Positions 1 through 7,492 of a stretch of 24,376 bases of DNA are shown here, piece by piece; positions within the stretch are counted from its first letter, which is position 1, and every line of letters starts with the position of its first letter. The translations under genes and the position numbers were made by a program. The notes below the pieces were generated by a model. It saw only the letters and a list, made by a program, of their open reading frames with translations, ran no database searches and was not told the origin of the DNA. This DNA is from CAZDDW01 sp964480695. GTDB taxonomy: Bacteria > Patescibacteriota > Patescibacteriia > UBA9934 > CAZDDW01. The stretch is taken from contig CAYZPO010000012.1 in NCBI GenBank assembly GCA_964480695.1, forward strand, positions 1-24,376, in the 5' to 3' direction.

Positions 1-61
1 AGCGGAACCCTTTAGGGTTCCATTTTGTAGCTGACATGGAAGGCTAAAGCCTTCCTCTACA
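1..61. repeat. Dispersed double-hairpin element, copy 1 (cut by window start)
   Basis: Two adjacent perfect hairpins are visible: GGAACCC-ttta-GGGTTCC (4-21) and GGAAGGC-taaa-GCCTTCC (38-55). The same arrangement recurs at 19204-19264, where the outer ends are also seen to be inverted repeats (TGTAGCGGAA / TTCCGCTACA). Here the first three bases of the left end lie outside the window and the right end reads TTCCTCTACA. The spacer between the hairpins has three extra bases (gta) relative to the other copy. It sits just downstream of the transketolase gene, so it may also act as a terminator or 3' mRNA stabiliser. Confidence 0.8.
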
Positions 62-63
62 CA

Positions 64-915
64 TCAGTGATCTGATTTAATGCGTTCTAAATTATCTTTC
101 AACGATTTCAGCGCTGCCTTTGACTCCACTCCTTTTCCTGGTGGCTTGCCGTGCCACAGGTGGTCGTCTTCCATAAAGTCGACTCCTTTACCCGGGGTGG
201 TATGCGCGATAATGATTGTCGGACTCTCTTGCACGGCTTTAGCTTCTCCGACTGCATCAACAAACTCTCGGATATTATGTCCGTCAATCTCGATCACATG
301 CCAGTTGAAAGTTTCAAACTTTTCGCGCAGTGGTTCTAACGGACAAATGTCCTCAGTGTTGCCATCAATCTGAATGTTATTGCGGTCCAGGATTACGGTC
401 AGGTTGCTGAGATTAAATTTCGGGGCAACCAAGAAAGCCTCCCAGTCGATTCCACACTCAAGCTCTCCATCGCTGATAAAACAGTAAGTGCGCCAGCGAG
501 CCTTGTCCATTTTTGCAGCCATGGCACAACCAACAGCCTGGGCAATCCCATCACCAAGAGGCCCAGAAGTGTTTTCAATCCCAGGCAACTTGGTTCGTTC
601 TGGGTGTCCTTGTAGACGTGAGTGAAACTTACGCAAGGTATCGAGTTCCTTGATCGGAAAGTATCCAGCATGAGCCATGCAAGTATATTGAATAGGACAG
701 TAATGACCAGCAGACAAAAATAACCGGTCGCGTAAAGACCAGTTTGGTTTCTTTGGGTCATGTTTCAAGACATGAAAATACAAGGCGGTCCAGATATCAG
801 CTGAGCCTAAAGGACCAGCAGAGTGTCCGCTTCCTGCTCGCGTGAGTATCTTAATCATATCCATCCGAATCTCGTATGCCTTAACCTCAAGTTTTTTCAG
901 CTTATTGTCATGCAT
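64..915 (-). CDS. Transketolase, N-terminal (TPP-binding) subunit
   Basis: A 283-residue protein matching the N-terminal, thiamine-pyrophosphate-binding half of transketolase. In the family this half binds the TPP diphosphate and metal, and with a separate C-terminal subunit it transfers two-carbon units between sugar phosphates in the non-oxidative pentose phosphate pathway. Visible motifs are GSGHSAGPLGSADI (28-41), HPERTKLPGIENTSGPLGDG (104-123) and the metal motif SDGELECG...NN (148-180). The usual GDGE appears as SDGE. The length fits a split transketolase, so the C-terminal subunit should lie just beyond the left edge. The start ATG is 15 bp after the stop of the TrmB-type regulator, which suggests co-transcription with it. 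rpe and rpiB upstream on the same strand serve the same pathway. Confidence 0.93.
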   Translation of the reverse strand: MHDNKLKKLEVKAYEIRMDMIKILTRAGSGHSAGPLGSADIWTALYFHVLKHDPKKPNWSLRDRLFLSAGHYCPIQYTCMAHAGYFPIKELDTLRKFHSRLQGHPERTKLPGIENTSGPLGDGIAQAVGCAMAAKMDKARWRTYCFISDGELECGIDWEAFLVAPKFNLSNLTVILDRNNIQIDGNTEDICPLEPLREKFETFNWHVIEIDGHNIREFVDAVGEAKAVQESPTIIIAHTTPGKGVDFMEDDHLWHGKPPGKGVESKAALKSLKDNLERIKSDH

Positions 916-930
916 AACAATCCTATTTTA

Positions 931-1656
931 TCACAAAAACGGCTTAGCCGCTTTCCACGCCATATCAAATAAAGTTTTATAGGTTTGGGCAATGGTCGGA
1001 TCCTCAATCCTGACCACAAAAAGGTTATTGTCCAGTAGCCGACAAACCGCGACAACATTGCCATAAACAAAGTTATCGTTTTCGAATTTGTGCTCTGGCA
1101 AAGCGTGTCGAGGAGTATAGGTTTTACCAGCCAGTTTGTGGAAATGGCGACAGGCCTTGCGATTACCTGGGGTGTCACCAATAATTTCTTGAACCGGTAC
1201 TTTTTTCTTTTTTACTGCCTGGGCGATTTCATCTACGTCCCCGGGGAAGAGATCGCTTACTGCTTCTAGGTTACACCAGAAGCGAATATCAGACGCTTTT
1301 GTCAGCTCTCGATAAATAGACTTGATGCCCTCCCGTCCTTCCAAAAAGGTAATTTTAGGTCGACCAGCTTGACGTTCTTTCAAGTGCTGCAGCTTAGGCA
1401 TAACCTCTTGAATCTGTTTGAGTTGTTGTTCGGCTAGTTCTTCTAGGTTTTTTGGATCAGCTGCACGAAAGTAAGTTTTCTTTCCAATAGGAATTTGTTC
1501 TACTAAGCCTTTCTTTTTGAGCTCGTCGATTTGCAAGTAAACAGTTGGGCGTTTGAGGCTAGATTTTTCAGCAATATCCAAAATCGAGGCCGTACCTAAG
1601 AAGAGTAGGGTCTCATAAACTTCGGTTTCTTTAGCTGTTAATCCTGGTAGTGACAT
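931..1656 (-). CDS. TrmB-family transcriptional regulator
   Basis: A 241-residue protein with an N-terminal winged helix (about residues 8-75: LTAKETEVYETLLFLGTAS, then SSLKRPTVYLQIDELKKKGL), followed by a short coiled segment (75-95) and a C-terminal domain starting GREGIKSIYRELTKA, as in TrmB-like sugar-responsive regulators. CPR genomes commonly carry several such proteins. It is followed after 15 bp by the transketolase subunit gene and lies in a pentose phosphate gene block, so control of that block or of itself is a reasonable inference, not shown. Its promoter (1708-1736) overlaps a TGTCA-N7-TGACA inverted repeat that could be an operator. Effector and targets are unknown. Confidence 0.85.
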   Translation of the reverse strand: MSLPGLTAKETEVYETLLFLGTASILDIAEKSSLKRPTVYLQIDELKKKGLVEQIPIGKKTYFRAADPKNLEELAEQQLKQIQEVMPKLQHLKERQAGRPKITFLEGREGIKSIYRELTKASDIRFWCNLEAVSDLFPGDVDEIAQAVKKKKVPVQEIIGDTPGNRKACRHFHKLAGKTYTPRHALPEHKFENDNFVYGNVVAVCRLLDNNLFVVRIEDPTIAQTYKTLFDMAWKAAKPFL

Positions 1657-1675
1657 ATGTGGAGCATGTGGGGAA

Positions 1676-1695
1676 TGACACCCGTAAGGGTGTCA
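1676..1695. repeat. GGGAATGACA hairpin element (GTAA loop)
   Basis: TGACACCC-GTAA-GGGTGTCA preceded by GGGAA (1671-1675). Relatives with altered but still paired stems occur at 8509-8533, 23283-23302 and, inverted, 23315-23334. On the minus strand it lies in the 5' leader of the TrmB gene. Confidence 0.75.
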
Positions 1696-1707
1696 AATTG
1701 TTTCATA

Positions 1708-1736
1708 ATCATACCAAAAGTGCACTAATATGTCAA
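1708..1736 (-). promoter_or_regulatory. Sigma70-type promoter of the TrmB gene with possible operator
   Basis: Read on the minus strand: -35 TTGACA (1731-1736), 17-nt spacer, -10 TATGAT (1708-1713), predicting a start near 1701 and a leader of about 45 nt. TGTCA-N7-TGACA (1731-1747) overlaps the -35 box and is a candidate operator, for example for autoregulation; that is inference. Confidence 0.75.
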
Positions 1737-1894
1737 TATTTCTGACAACATTTGTAATAAGCCAAGCTTAAATCTAATAAAATAGTTCCGTATATAACCA
1801 GAAATCGTTGATACATATGACATTTCATGATAGTTTGTATTGTCTTAGTCTGAATGATAATCCTGTTGTTCGCACTAAGTCGGAGGATACAACC

Positions 1895-2419
1895 ATGAAG
1901 CACATCATGCTTCTCGTCGCATTCATTACCGCCCTGTTCATCTGTAACCCGGCTGAAGCTCAGGAGGAGCTGGCCAAGCCGCAGCCGGTGCTCACTGTCG
2001 GTGTGCTCGAGGTGGTCGGGATTGGCAAGACCCCTCAGCACTTCGGGGTGTACGGAACCGTGCTCGGTGGAGCGATCATCCCGGTGGATCAGACGCTGAC
2101 CCTAGTGCCGTTGGTCGGTGGTGAGTTCTGTCCGGAAACTGGGAGCTGGGGCGTGATCGGGTTTCTGATCTTCGACCTGTTCCTAACCGAGCGTCAGAAG
2201 TTCATCCTGACCTTGGAGCCATTTGTCAGTGTGGTCCACGACGCCGTGCGCAACGAAGAGACCGGTGGTTTCGACCATGCAGTCTACATCGGTGGCGGAA
2301 TCGGTCCGACCTTTATCTTCCCGCGTTTCATCCTGTCCCCAAACGTCGGATTCTACGTCGACCCCAAGTCCGGCGTGGCCACCATGACCCCAACCTTCCT
2401 TTTCTCAGTCCCGTTCTAG
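1895..2419 (+). CDS. Secreted protein, outer-membrane beta-barrel-like, GC-rich
   Basis: The start is the ATG at 1895, behind a strong ribosome binding site (CGGAGG, 1881-1886); an in-frame upstream ATG at 1808 lacks one. The 174-residue product begins with a clear Sec signal peptide (about residues 1-23, ending PAEA before QEE). The rest alternates Gly and hydrophobic residues (GVYGTVLGGAIIPV, YIGGGIGPTFIFP) and ends in a terminal Phe (TFLFSVPF), the pattern of small outer-membrane beta-barrels. No specific family is recognised. Third codon positions are rich in G/C, unlike the flanking genes but like the 8.6-17.1 kb island. It is the only plus-strand gene in this part and shares a hairpin with the convergent cupredoxin gene. 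CPR cells are thought to lack a classical outer membrane, so either the barrel reading is wrong or the gene was acquired from a diderm. Confidence 0.72.
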   Translation: MKHIMLLVAFITALFICNPAEAQEELAKPQPVLTVGVLEVVGIGKTPQHFGVYGTVLGGAIIPVDQTLTLVPLVGGEFCPETGSWGVIGFLIFDLFLTERQKFILTLEPFVSVVHDAVRNEETGGFDHAVYIGGGIGPTFIFPRFILSPNVGFYVDPKSGVATMTPTFLFSVPF

Positions 2420-2439
2420 GGATTTCCGAGAACCAAAAA

Positions 2440-2465
2440 CGCCCCCCGCGATTCTGCGAGGGGCG
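2440..2465. terminator. Shared bidirectional terminator hairpin
   Basis: A GC-rich hairpin of about 11 bp with loop ATTC and one mismatch (arms 2440-2450 and 2455-2465). On the minus strand it is followed by GTTTTTGG, a good intrinsic terminator for the cupredoxin gene. It also lies 20 bp after the stop of the plus-strand gene. Confidence 0.8.
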
Positions 2466-2479
2466 CTTCCAATTTCTAG

Positions 2480-3286
2480 TTACTCAACAATCACAGTTCC
2501 GGTCATGCTTGGGAAGTAGCTACAGAAGTAGGTGTAGGTTCCAGCTTCTTCAAACTTCTTGATGTACTGAACTCCAGGAGCCATGGTTCCACTACCCCAG
2601 GTCAAGGCATCAGAAGTGACAGTGTGGTTGTCAGCACCGTTGTTAACCCAGCGGACATTAGCCCCAGCACTGATCGTTACTTCAATATCGCTGTAAGCGT
2701 TGTCAGTGATTTCAATATCAGCTGGAGCCACCAGACCCTTATCAGCATCAACGTCAGGTGAGGCAGCCATTACAGCATCAACATCAAAGTCAGCCGTTCC
2801 AGTAACCTGCTCATTGGTCTGGGTGTAGTTTCCAAAGAAGCCATCAGGCACATCGTCAATCATGGTGTTCCACTCAGTTCCGTAAAGAGCTACGGCAGCA
2901 TCTTCAGTGGCAACGTGGTAAAGCGATCCATCAGCACCAACAGCGTAGGTCTTAGGATCACTATTAATTTTAATCATCTTTGCACCTGGGCGATACGTTA
3001 CATTACCACCAATTTGGATGGTAGTTAGATCTGCATCTGAAACCCAGCGGACATCATCAAAGTTATCATACCAGGTGTCGTAAGCCTTCTGGTTTGGGAA
3101 GACATAACGAAAACCGTCTACTGAATAGTAGTACACGGCAGGAAATGTTTCACCGCGGATCAGGTCACCAGCTTCCAGGTCGCCAATAGCAACCAGGTCG
3201 TTAGCACGAACCACGTTGAGATTATAGGCACCAAAACCAACAGCGATTCCGATGATTAATAATGCAATAAAAAGACGCTTTGTCAT
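2480..3286 (-). CDS. Secreted cupredoxin-domain protein with CPR-type N-terminal domain
   Basis: A 268-residue protein. Residues 1-28 are a signal peptide or anchor (basic start, then a hydrophobic stretch to VVRA). Residues about 38-155 are a domain with the pattern AVYYYSVDGFRYVFPNQKAY, GGNVTYRPG and TYAVGADGSLYHV, seen in many CPR extracellular proteins. Residues about 195-268 form a plastocyanin-like domain with HTVTS and TYTYFCSYFPSMTGTVIVE. The usual type-1 copper site is His...Cys-x2-His-x2-Met; here the second His is Phe (CSYFPSM), while the first His, the Cys and the Met remain. Copper binding is therefore uncertain and the domain may have lost electron transfer. It has its own promoter (3328-3356) and an AAGG ribosome binding site, and ends at the terminator at 2440-2465. 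Confidence 0.85.
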   Translation of the reverse strand: MTKRLFIALLIIGIAVGFGAYNLNVVRANDLVAIGDLEAGDLIRGETFPAVYYYSVDGFRYVFPNQKAYDTWYDNFDDVRWVSDADLTTIQIGGNVTYRPGAKMIKINSDPKTYAVGADGSLYHVATEDAAVALYGTEWNTMIDDVPDGFFGNYTQTNEQVTGTADFDVDAVMAASPDVDADKGLVAPADIEITDNAYSDIEVTISAGANVRWVNNGADNHTVTSDALTWGSGTMAPGVQYIKKFEEAGTYTYFCSYFPSMTGTVIVE

Positions 3287-3327
3287 ATAACCTTTTTAAG
3301 ATTGATTTGAATGATTTATCGCGAGTA

Positions 3328-3356
3328 ATTATATCACAGACTTAAATTGGTGCAAA
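3328..3356 (-). promoter_or_regulatory. Promoter of the cupredoxin gene
   Basis: Minus strand: -35 TTTGCA (3351-3356), 17-nt spacer, -10 TATAAT (3328-3333). It overlaps the last codons of rpe, so the cupredoxin gene can be transcribed separately from rpiB-rpe. Confidence 0.65.
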
Positions 3357-4000
3357 GCCTGTTTTGGGTCATCGGCTTTAAAGATTGCACTGGCTATACA
3401 CAGCCGACTAGCACCCCGTTTTTTAAGCTCAGGAGCCCTTTCTAGACTGACTGCGCCGTCCACTCCCAAAGTGATTTCTGGATAACGGTGAGAGATGCGT
3501 TCTATTTTTTCTAAAATGGCTTGGCCACTGATTCCGTGACGACTATCCCCGAATTCCTGTCCGCTAGCCCCTGGATGAACTCCCATGACCAGAATTTGAT
3601 CAACCTGTTGAACCACGTGATGGATCTCATCGATCGGGGTTTCTGGGTTCAGCGCGATTCCGGCTTCAAGTTTGTCGTTCTGATGAATCCACTCAACAAT
3701 CGTTCCTAACGGTCGGTCGAGCTCAGCGTGAATGATCGCTCGAACTGTACTCGGAACATGCTTAGCCCAAGCATCAATGATTGGTAAAGGATTCTCAACC
3801 ATCAGATGCAGTTCAAACTCAACCGGAGTTTTGATTTGACCCACAGCTTCAGCGTCAAACCAACTGGTCTTGTCAAACACTGAACCATCAAGGATATCGA
3901 CCTGCACGGTTGAGACCTCGTTTTCAACCAACTTCAACTGCTGCTCAAACTGTTCTTGAGATTCAACTAACAACGCAGGAATGATTTCTACATTGGTCAT
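3329..4000 (-). CDS. rpe: Ribulose-phosphate 3-epimerase (divergent)
   Basis: A 223-residue TIM-barrel protein of the family that interconverts ribulose 5-phosphate and xylulose 5-phosphate. Recognisable motifs are VDILDG (34-39), ELHLMVENP (63-71), GVHPGASGQEF (140-150) and GVDGAV (179-184). Of the four usual metal ligands (His, Asp, His, Asp), D35, H65 and D181 are present, but the first His of the HVDxMDG motif is Gln33, and the early Ser of PSIL is Ala. The SWFD segment also departs from the typical HFVPN. This may be a divergent CPR branch with altered metal binding rather than a dead enzyme. It follows rpiB with one base between the genes, so the two are surely co-transcribed. Confidence 0.85.
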   Translation of the reverse strand: MTNVEIIPALLVESQEQFEQQLKLVENEVSTVQVDILDGSVFDKTSWFDAEAVGQIKTPVEFELHLMVENPLPIIDAWAKHVPSTVRAIIHAELDRPLGTIVEWIHQNDKLEAGIALNPETPIDEIHHVVQQVDQILVMGVHPGASGQEFGDSRHGISGQAILEKIERISHRYPEITLGVDGAVSLERAPELKKRGASRLCIASAIFKADDPKQALHQFKSVI

Positions 4001-4001
4001 A

Positions 4002-4469
4002 CTATGATTTGTTTTCTTCTTTTTCGATTTCGGCCACCTTGTTTAAACGTCGCACATGGCGGTCAGCGCCACTGAATTCTGTTTCTAACCACTTAGTTAC
4101 AATTTTCTGAATTTCCTTATCAGACAGAACACGACCAGGCAGACACAACACATTGGCGTTATCATCAGTCTTGCTTGTCTCAGCAGCGTACTCAGAAAAG
4201 CCAACAGCTGCTCGAATACCTTTGACCTTGTTAGCCACGATACAGATTCCTTGAGCGTTGCCGCAGGATACAATCCCTACGCTTCCAGGATCTGAGGTCA
4301 CTCGCTTAGCCACAGCATGGCCAAAATCTGGATAATCATCACCATCAACCAGGTCACGGTTGCCCATATCCACGATTTTATAACCCTTGTCCTCCAGAAC
4401 TTTCTTTACGTTTTCCTTGGCTTTCCAACCAGCATGGCCAGCACCAAGGTAGATAGTAGGTTTGTTCAT
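4002..4469 (-). CDS. rpiB: Ribose-5-phosphate isomerase B
   Basis: A 155-residue RpiB/LacAB-family protein that interconverts ribose 5-phosphate and ribulose 5-phosphate. Visible features are GAGHAGWKAKE (9-19; usually GSDHAG), DDYPDFGHAVA (44-54), the catalytic cysteine C69 in VSCGNAQGIC, ANKVKGIRAA (79-88) and DDNANVLCLPGR (102-113). The length is normal. It is the first gene of the rpiB-rpe operon. Its promoter predicts an almost leaderless mRNA, and no Shine-Dalgarno sequence is seen. Confidence 0.93.
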   Translation of the reverse strand: MNKPTIYLGAGHAGWKAKENVKKVLEDKGYKIVDMGNRDLVDGDDYPDFGHAVAKRVTSDPGSVGIVSCGNAQGICIVANKVKGIRAAVGFSEYAAETSKTDDNANVLCLPGRVLSDKEIQKIVTKWLETEFSGADRHVRRLNKVAEIEKEENKS

Positions 4470-4477
4470 ACTCAGCT

Positions 4478-4483
4478 ATTATA
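4478..4483 (-). promoter_or_regulatory. Extended -10 promoter of rpiB, near-leaderless
   Basis: Minus strand reads TTTGCTATAATAGCTGAGT directly before the ATG: a consensus -10 (TATAAT) with an extended TGn element. The expected start is only 1-3 nt before the rpiB ATG. No good -35 is seen. Confidence 0.7.
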
Positions 4484-4550
4484 GCAAATTAAACTTGATT
4501 TGCCCCCAGATTACTGGTAGCATGTCAATCGTTAACTATCTATATTATAT

Positions 4551-7433
4551 ATGAGCAACGGAAGAGCTAATTTTCCAAAAATGGAGGAAGAGATATTGGA
4601 TTTTTGGGACAAGGAGAAGATTTTTGAGAAAACCCTTGCCAAGGACTCGCCCCAGGGCGATTTTGTCTTTTTCGAAGGGCCGCCAACAGCTAACGGTAAG
4701 CCAGGGATTCACCATGTAGAGGCTCGGTCATTCAAGGATATTATTCCGCGTTTTCGGACTATGCAAGGTTATCATGTGGCGCGTAAAGGGGGCTGGGATA
4801 CTCAGGGGCTTCCAGTGGAACTGGAAGTGGAGAAGCAGCTAGGACTGTCTTCACGCAAGGAAGTCGAAGAGTACGGGATCAAAGAGTACAACGAGAAATG
4901 TAAAGAAAGTGTATGGAAGTATTTGGACGAGTGGATCGGGATGACCAAACGGATTGCCTATTGGTTGGATTTGGATAACGCTTACATTACATACAAGCCA
5001 GAATATATTGAGTCGTTGTGGTGGATTATCAAACAGGTTTGGGAGCGCGATCTGTTGTATCAGGATTACAAGGTCCTGCCGTACTGTACGCGCTGTGGGA
5101 CTTCATTGTCTTCGCATGAAGTTGCTCAAGGATATAAAGAAGTTGAGGATCCAGCAGTTTATATCAAGTTCCAGGTCAAGGATCAGGATAAGACATATCT
5201 GGTTGCTTGGACCACGACACCTTGGACGTTGATTTCGAATACAGCTTTGGCCGTTGGTGAAGATGTTGATTACGTGAAGGTCAAACAGGGTGATGAATTT
5301 TTGTGGCTAGCGCAAGCGCGGGTTGAGGCTGCTCTTGGTGATGGTTTGGTGATCGTGGAAGAGGTCAAAGGTTCTGACCTATTAGGGCTTGAGTACGAGC
5401 CACTGTTCCCGTACTGGGAAGAGACTCGCCAGAAAGCTGGAGCTGAAGGCAAGGCTCATTATGTTGTGGCTGCAGATTTTGTCTCGACTGAAGATGGGTC
5501 TGGGATCGTGCACACTGCGGTGATGTATGGTGCTGAGGATTTTGAACTCGGAAACGAACTCGGGCTTCCTAAATTCCACATGATCGCTCCGGACGGCAAG
5601 TTCATCGAAGGCGCAGGTCCGTTCACTGGGGTTTATGTTAAAGATACTGATGCGGATATTACAGCTGACTTAGAAAAGCGAGGTCTGTTGCTCAAGAGCG
5701 AAACTGTCACCCACACCTATCCGTTTTGCTGGCGTTGCAAGTCGCCGCTGATTTATTACGCCATGGATTCTTGGTATATCCGCATGTCTTCATTGCGTGA
5801 CGAATTGCTTGCGGAGAACGAAAAGATCCATTGGGAGCCAGCACATATCAAAGATGGGCGTTTTGGTGAATGGTTGCGCGAGATCAAGGATTGGGCTTTT
5901 TCCCGATCACGTTACTGGGGCACACCGCTACCAGTCTGGCGTTGTGAATGTGGGCACATGGACTGTATCGGATCGTATCAAGAGTTAAAGGATAAGGCCA
6001 AACAGGACGTTGATCTAGAGAACTTTGATCCGCATCGACCGTTTGTTGATGAGTACACCATTGAGTGTTCAAAATGTCAGAAAGACATGCACCGGGTCGA
6101 AGACGTTTGCGACGTGTGGTTTGATTCTGGTTGCATGCCGTTTGCTCAACACCATTATCCGTTTGAAAACAAAGAAATGATTGATGACGGCCAGCAGTTC
6201 CCAGGTGATTATATTTCTGAAGCCATTGATCAGACTCGCGGTTGGTTTTACACCTTGCACGCTGTTGGTATCTTGCTAGGCAAAGGCCGAGTTTACAAGA
6301 ACTGTATTTGTCTCGGGCACTTGCTTGATTCAAAGGGTAAGAAAATGTCCAAGTCTTTAGGCAACATTGTTGATCCTTGGGATATGATTAATAAGTACGG
6401 AGCGGATGCGGTGCGTTGGTGGATGTATACCGTGAACCAGCCAGGAGAGTCTAAGAATTTTGACGAACGCGACGTGGACACGATCGTGAAGAAGGTTTTC
6501 AATCTGCTCTGGAACATGAAGACGTTTTATCAGATGTATGAGAGTAAGCATGGGAGAGTGGAAAAAGATAAGATTAAAATAACTAACGTGCTTGACCAGT
6601 GGATCCTGTCACGTTTGAACAGCTTGATTAAAGATTCAACTGATTGGCTTGAGAATTATAAGGTAACTGAACCAGCCCGAGCGTTATCTGAGTTTGTGAA
6701 TGATCTATCCACTTGGTACGTTCGTCGTAGTCGTGATCGATTCAAAAGTGAGAACGAAGCGGATCGTAATCAAGCTATGGATACGTTGCGAACCTGTTTA
6801 GTTGAGACAACAAAATTAATGGCCCCGTTCACCCCGTTTATTTCTGAAGCTGTTTATGGAGAACTAAATGGTGGCAAAGAATCAGTTCATTTAGAAGACT
6901 GGCCGCAGGCTGATGAAAAACTGACTAATCAGGACCTTATGAAAAACATGGATCAGGCGCGACGCATCGTGTCTGAGGCGTTGAAGCAGCGTGAGGAAAC
7001 TAAAATAGCTGTGAAGCAGCCGTTGGCTAAAGCCACTGTTAGTGGAATGAAAGCGCTTGAAGACAATTTGGTCGAACTGATCAAGGCTGAGGTTAATGTT
7101 AAAGACGTGGTTTTTGAAGAAGGTGGTGACTTTGCGGTCGAGCTCGACACTGACCTGACGCCAGAGTTGAAGCGCGAAGGATTCGTCCGTGAGATCGTGC
7201 GCAAGACTAATGGTCTGCGACGAGAAGCTGGGCTGACGATTGAGGATACGGTTGAATTGTACGTGATGACAGGATCAGATGAGGTCAAGAAGACTTTGAG
7301 TGAACATCGAGATGCGATTTTGCAAGGAACCTTGTCTAGCGACATTCGTGAGGAGCAGGCTGATCTTGATAATTCGACTGAGATCAAACTAGACGGAGAA
7401 ACAGTTTGGTTGGGTATTCGAAAGTCTTCTTAG
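4551..7433 (+). CDS. ileS: Isoleucyl-tRNA synthetase, type-2-like, with GXHH motif
   Basis: A 960-residue class Ia synthetase charging tRNA-Ile. The N-terminal catalytic signature reads ANGKPGIHHVEAR (47-59): the canonical HXGH is replaced by GIHH (52-55). KMSKS is canonical at 598-602 (KKMSKSLGN). The CP1 editing domain is marked by WTTTPWTL near residue 225 and GSGIVHTAVMYGAED near 315. Four Cys-rich knuckles (CTRCG, CWRCK, CECGHMDC, CSKCQ) and an anticodon-binding domain after about 650 are visible; it ends without the bacterial C-terminal zinc finger. These traits suggest the eukaryote/archaea-like type 2 group. GXHH IleRS2 variants are reported to be highly mupirocin-resistant. There is no Shine-Dalgarno sequence; AT-rich DNA (TATATTATAT) abuts the ATG. 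Confidence 0.96.
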   Translation: MSNGRANFPKMEEEILDFWDKEKIFEKTLAKDSPQGDFVFFEGPPTANGKPGIHHVEARSFKDIIPRFRTMQGYHVARKGGWDTQGLPVELEVEKQLGLSSRKEVEEYGIKEYNEKCKESVWKYLDEWIGMTKRIAYWLDLDNAYITYKPEYIESLWWIIKQVWERDLLYQDYKVLPYCTRCGTSLSSHEVAQGYKEVEDPAVYIKFQVKDQDKTYLVAWTTTPWTLISNTALAVGEDVDYVKVKQGDEFLWLAQARVEAALGDGLVIVEEVKGSDLLGLEYEPLFPYWEETRQKAGAEGKAHYVVAADFVSTEDGSGIVHTAVMYGAEDFELGNELGLPKFHMIAPDGKFIEGAGPFTGVYVKDTDADITADLEKRGLLLKSETVTHTYPFCWRCKSPLIYYAMDSWYIRMSSLRDELLAENEKIHWEPAHIKDGRFGEWLREIKDWAFSRSRYWGTPLPVWRCECGHMDCIGSYQELKDKAKQDVDLENFDPHRPFVDEYTIECSKCQKDMHRVEDVCDVWFDSGCMPFAQHHYPFENKEMIDDGQQFPGDYISEAIDQTRGWFYTLHAVGILLGKGRVYKNCICLGHLLDSKGKKMSKSLGNIVDPWDMINKYGADAVRWWMYTVNQPGESKNFDERDVDTIVKKVFNLLWNMKTFYQMYESKHGRVEKDKIKITNVLDQWILSRLNSLIKDSTDWLENYKVTEPARALSEFVNDLSTWYVRRSRDRFKSENEADRNQAMDTLRTCLVETTKLMAPFTPFISEAVYGELNGGKESVHLEDWPQADEKLTNQDLMKNMDQARRIVSEALKQREETKIAVKQPLAKATVSGMKALEDNLVELIKAEVNVKDVVFEEGGDFAVELDTDLTPELKREGFVREIVRKTNGLRREAGLTIEDTVELYVMTGSDEVKKTLSEHRDAILQGTLSSDIREEQADLDNSTEIKLDGETVWLGIRKSS

Positions 7434-7490
7434 CCATCTTCGATGGCGTCTGATCTTCGAACCGGATCGGAGATCCGTTAGAAGAATTTT
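7433..7490. repeat. GCCATC/CGGATC double-hairpin element, copy 1
   Basis: Starts on the last base of the ileS stop codon. Hairpin 1 is GCCATC-ttc-GATGGC (7433-7447); hairpin 2 is CGGATC-gga-GATCCG (7463-7477), followed by TTAGAAGAATTT. The same two hairpins and tail occur at 23256-23375 with about 70-85 extra bases between them. It occupies the whole ileS to next-gene gap. Confidence 0.8.
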
Positions 7491-7492
7491 AT

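Noticed and set aside
1808..1894. Earlier ATG for the barrel-like gene
   Set aside because: The extension is AT-rich, lacks an RBS and would precede the signal peptide; CGGAGG fixes the start at 1895.
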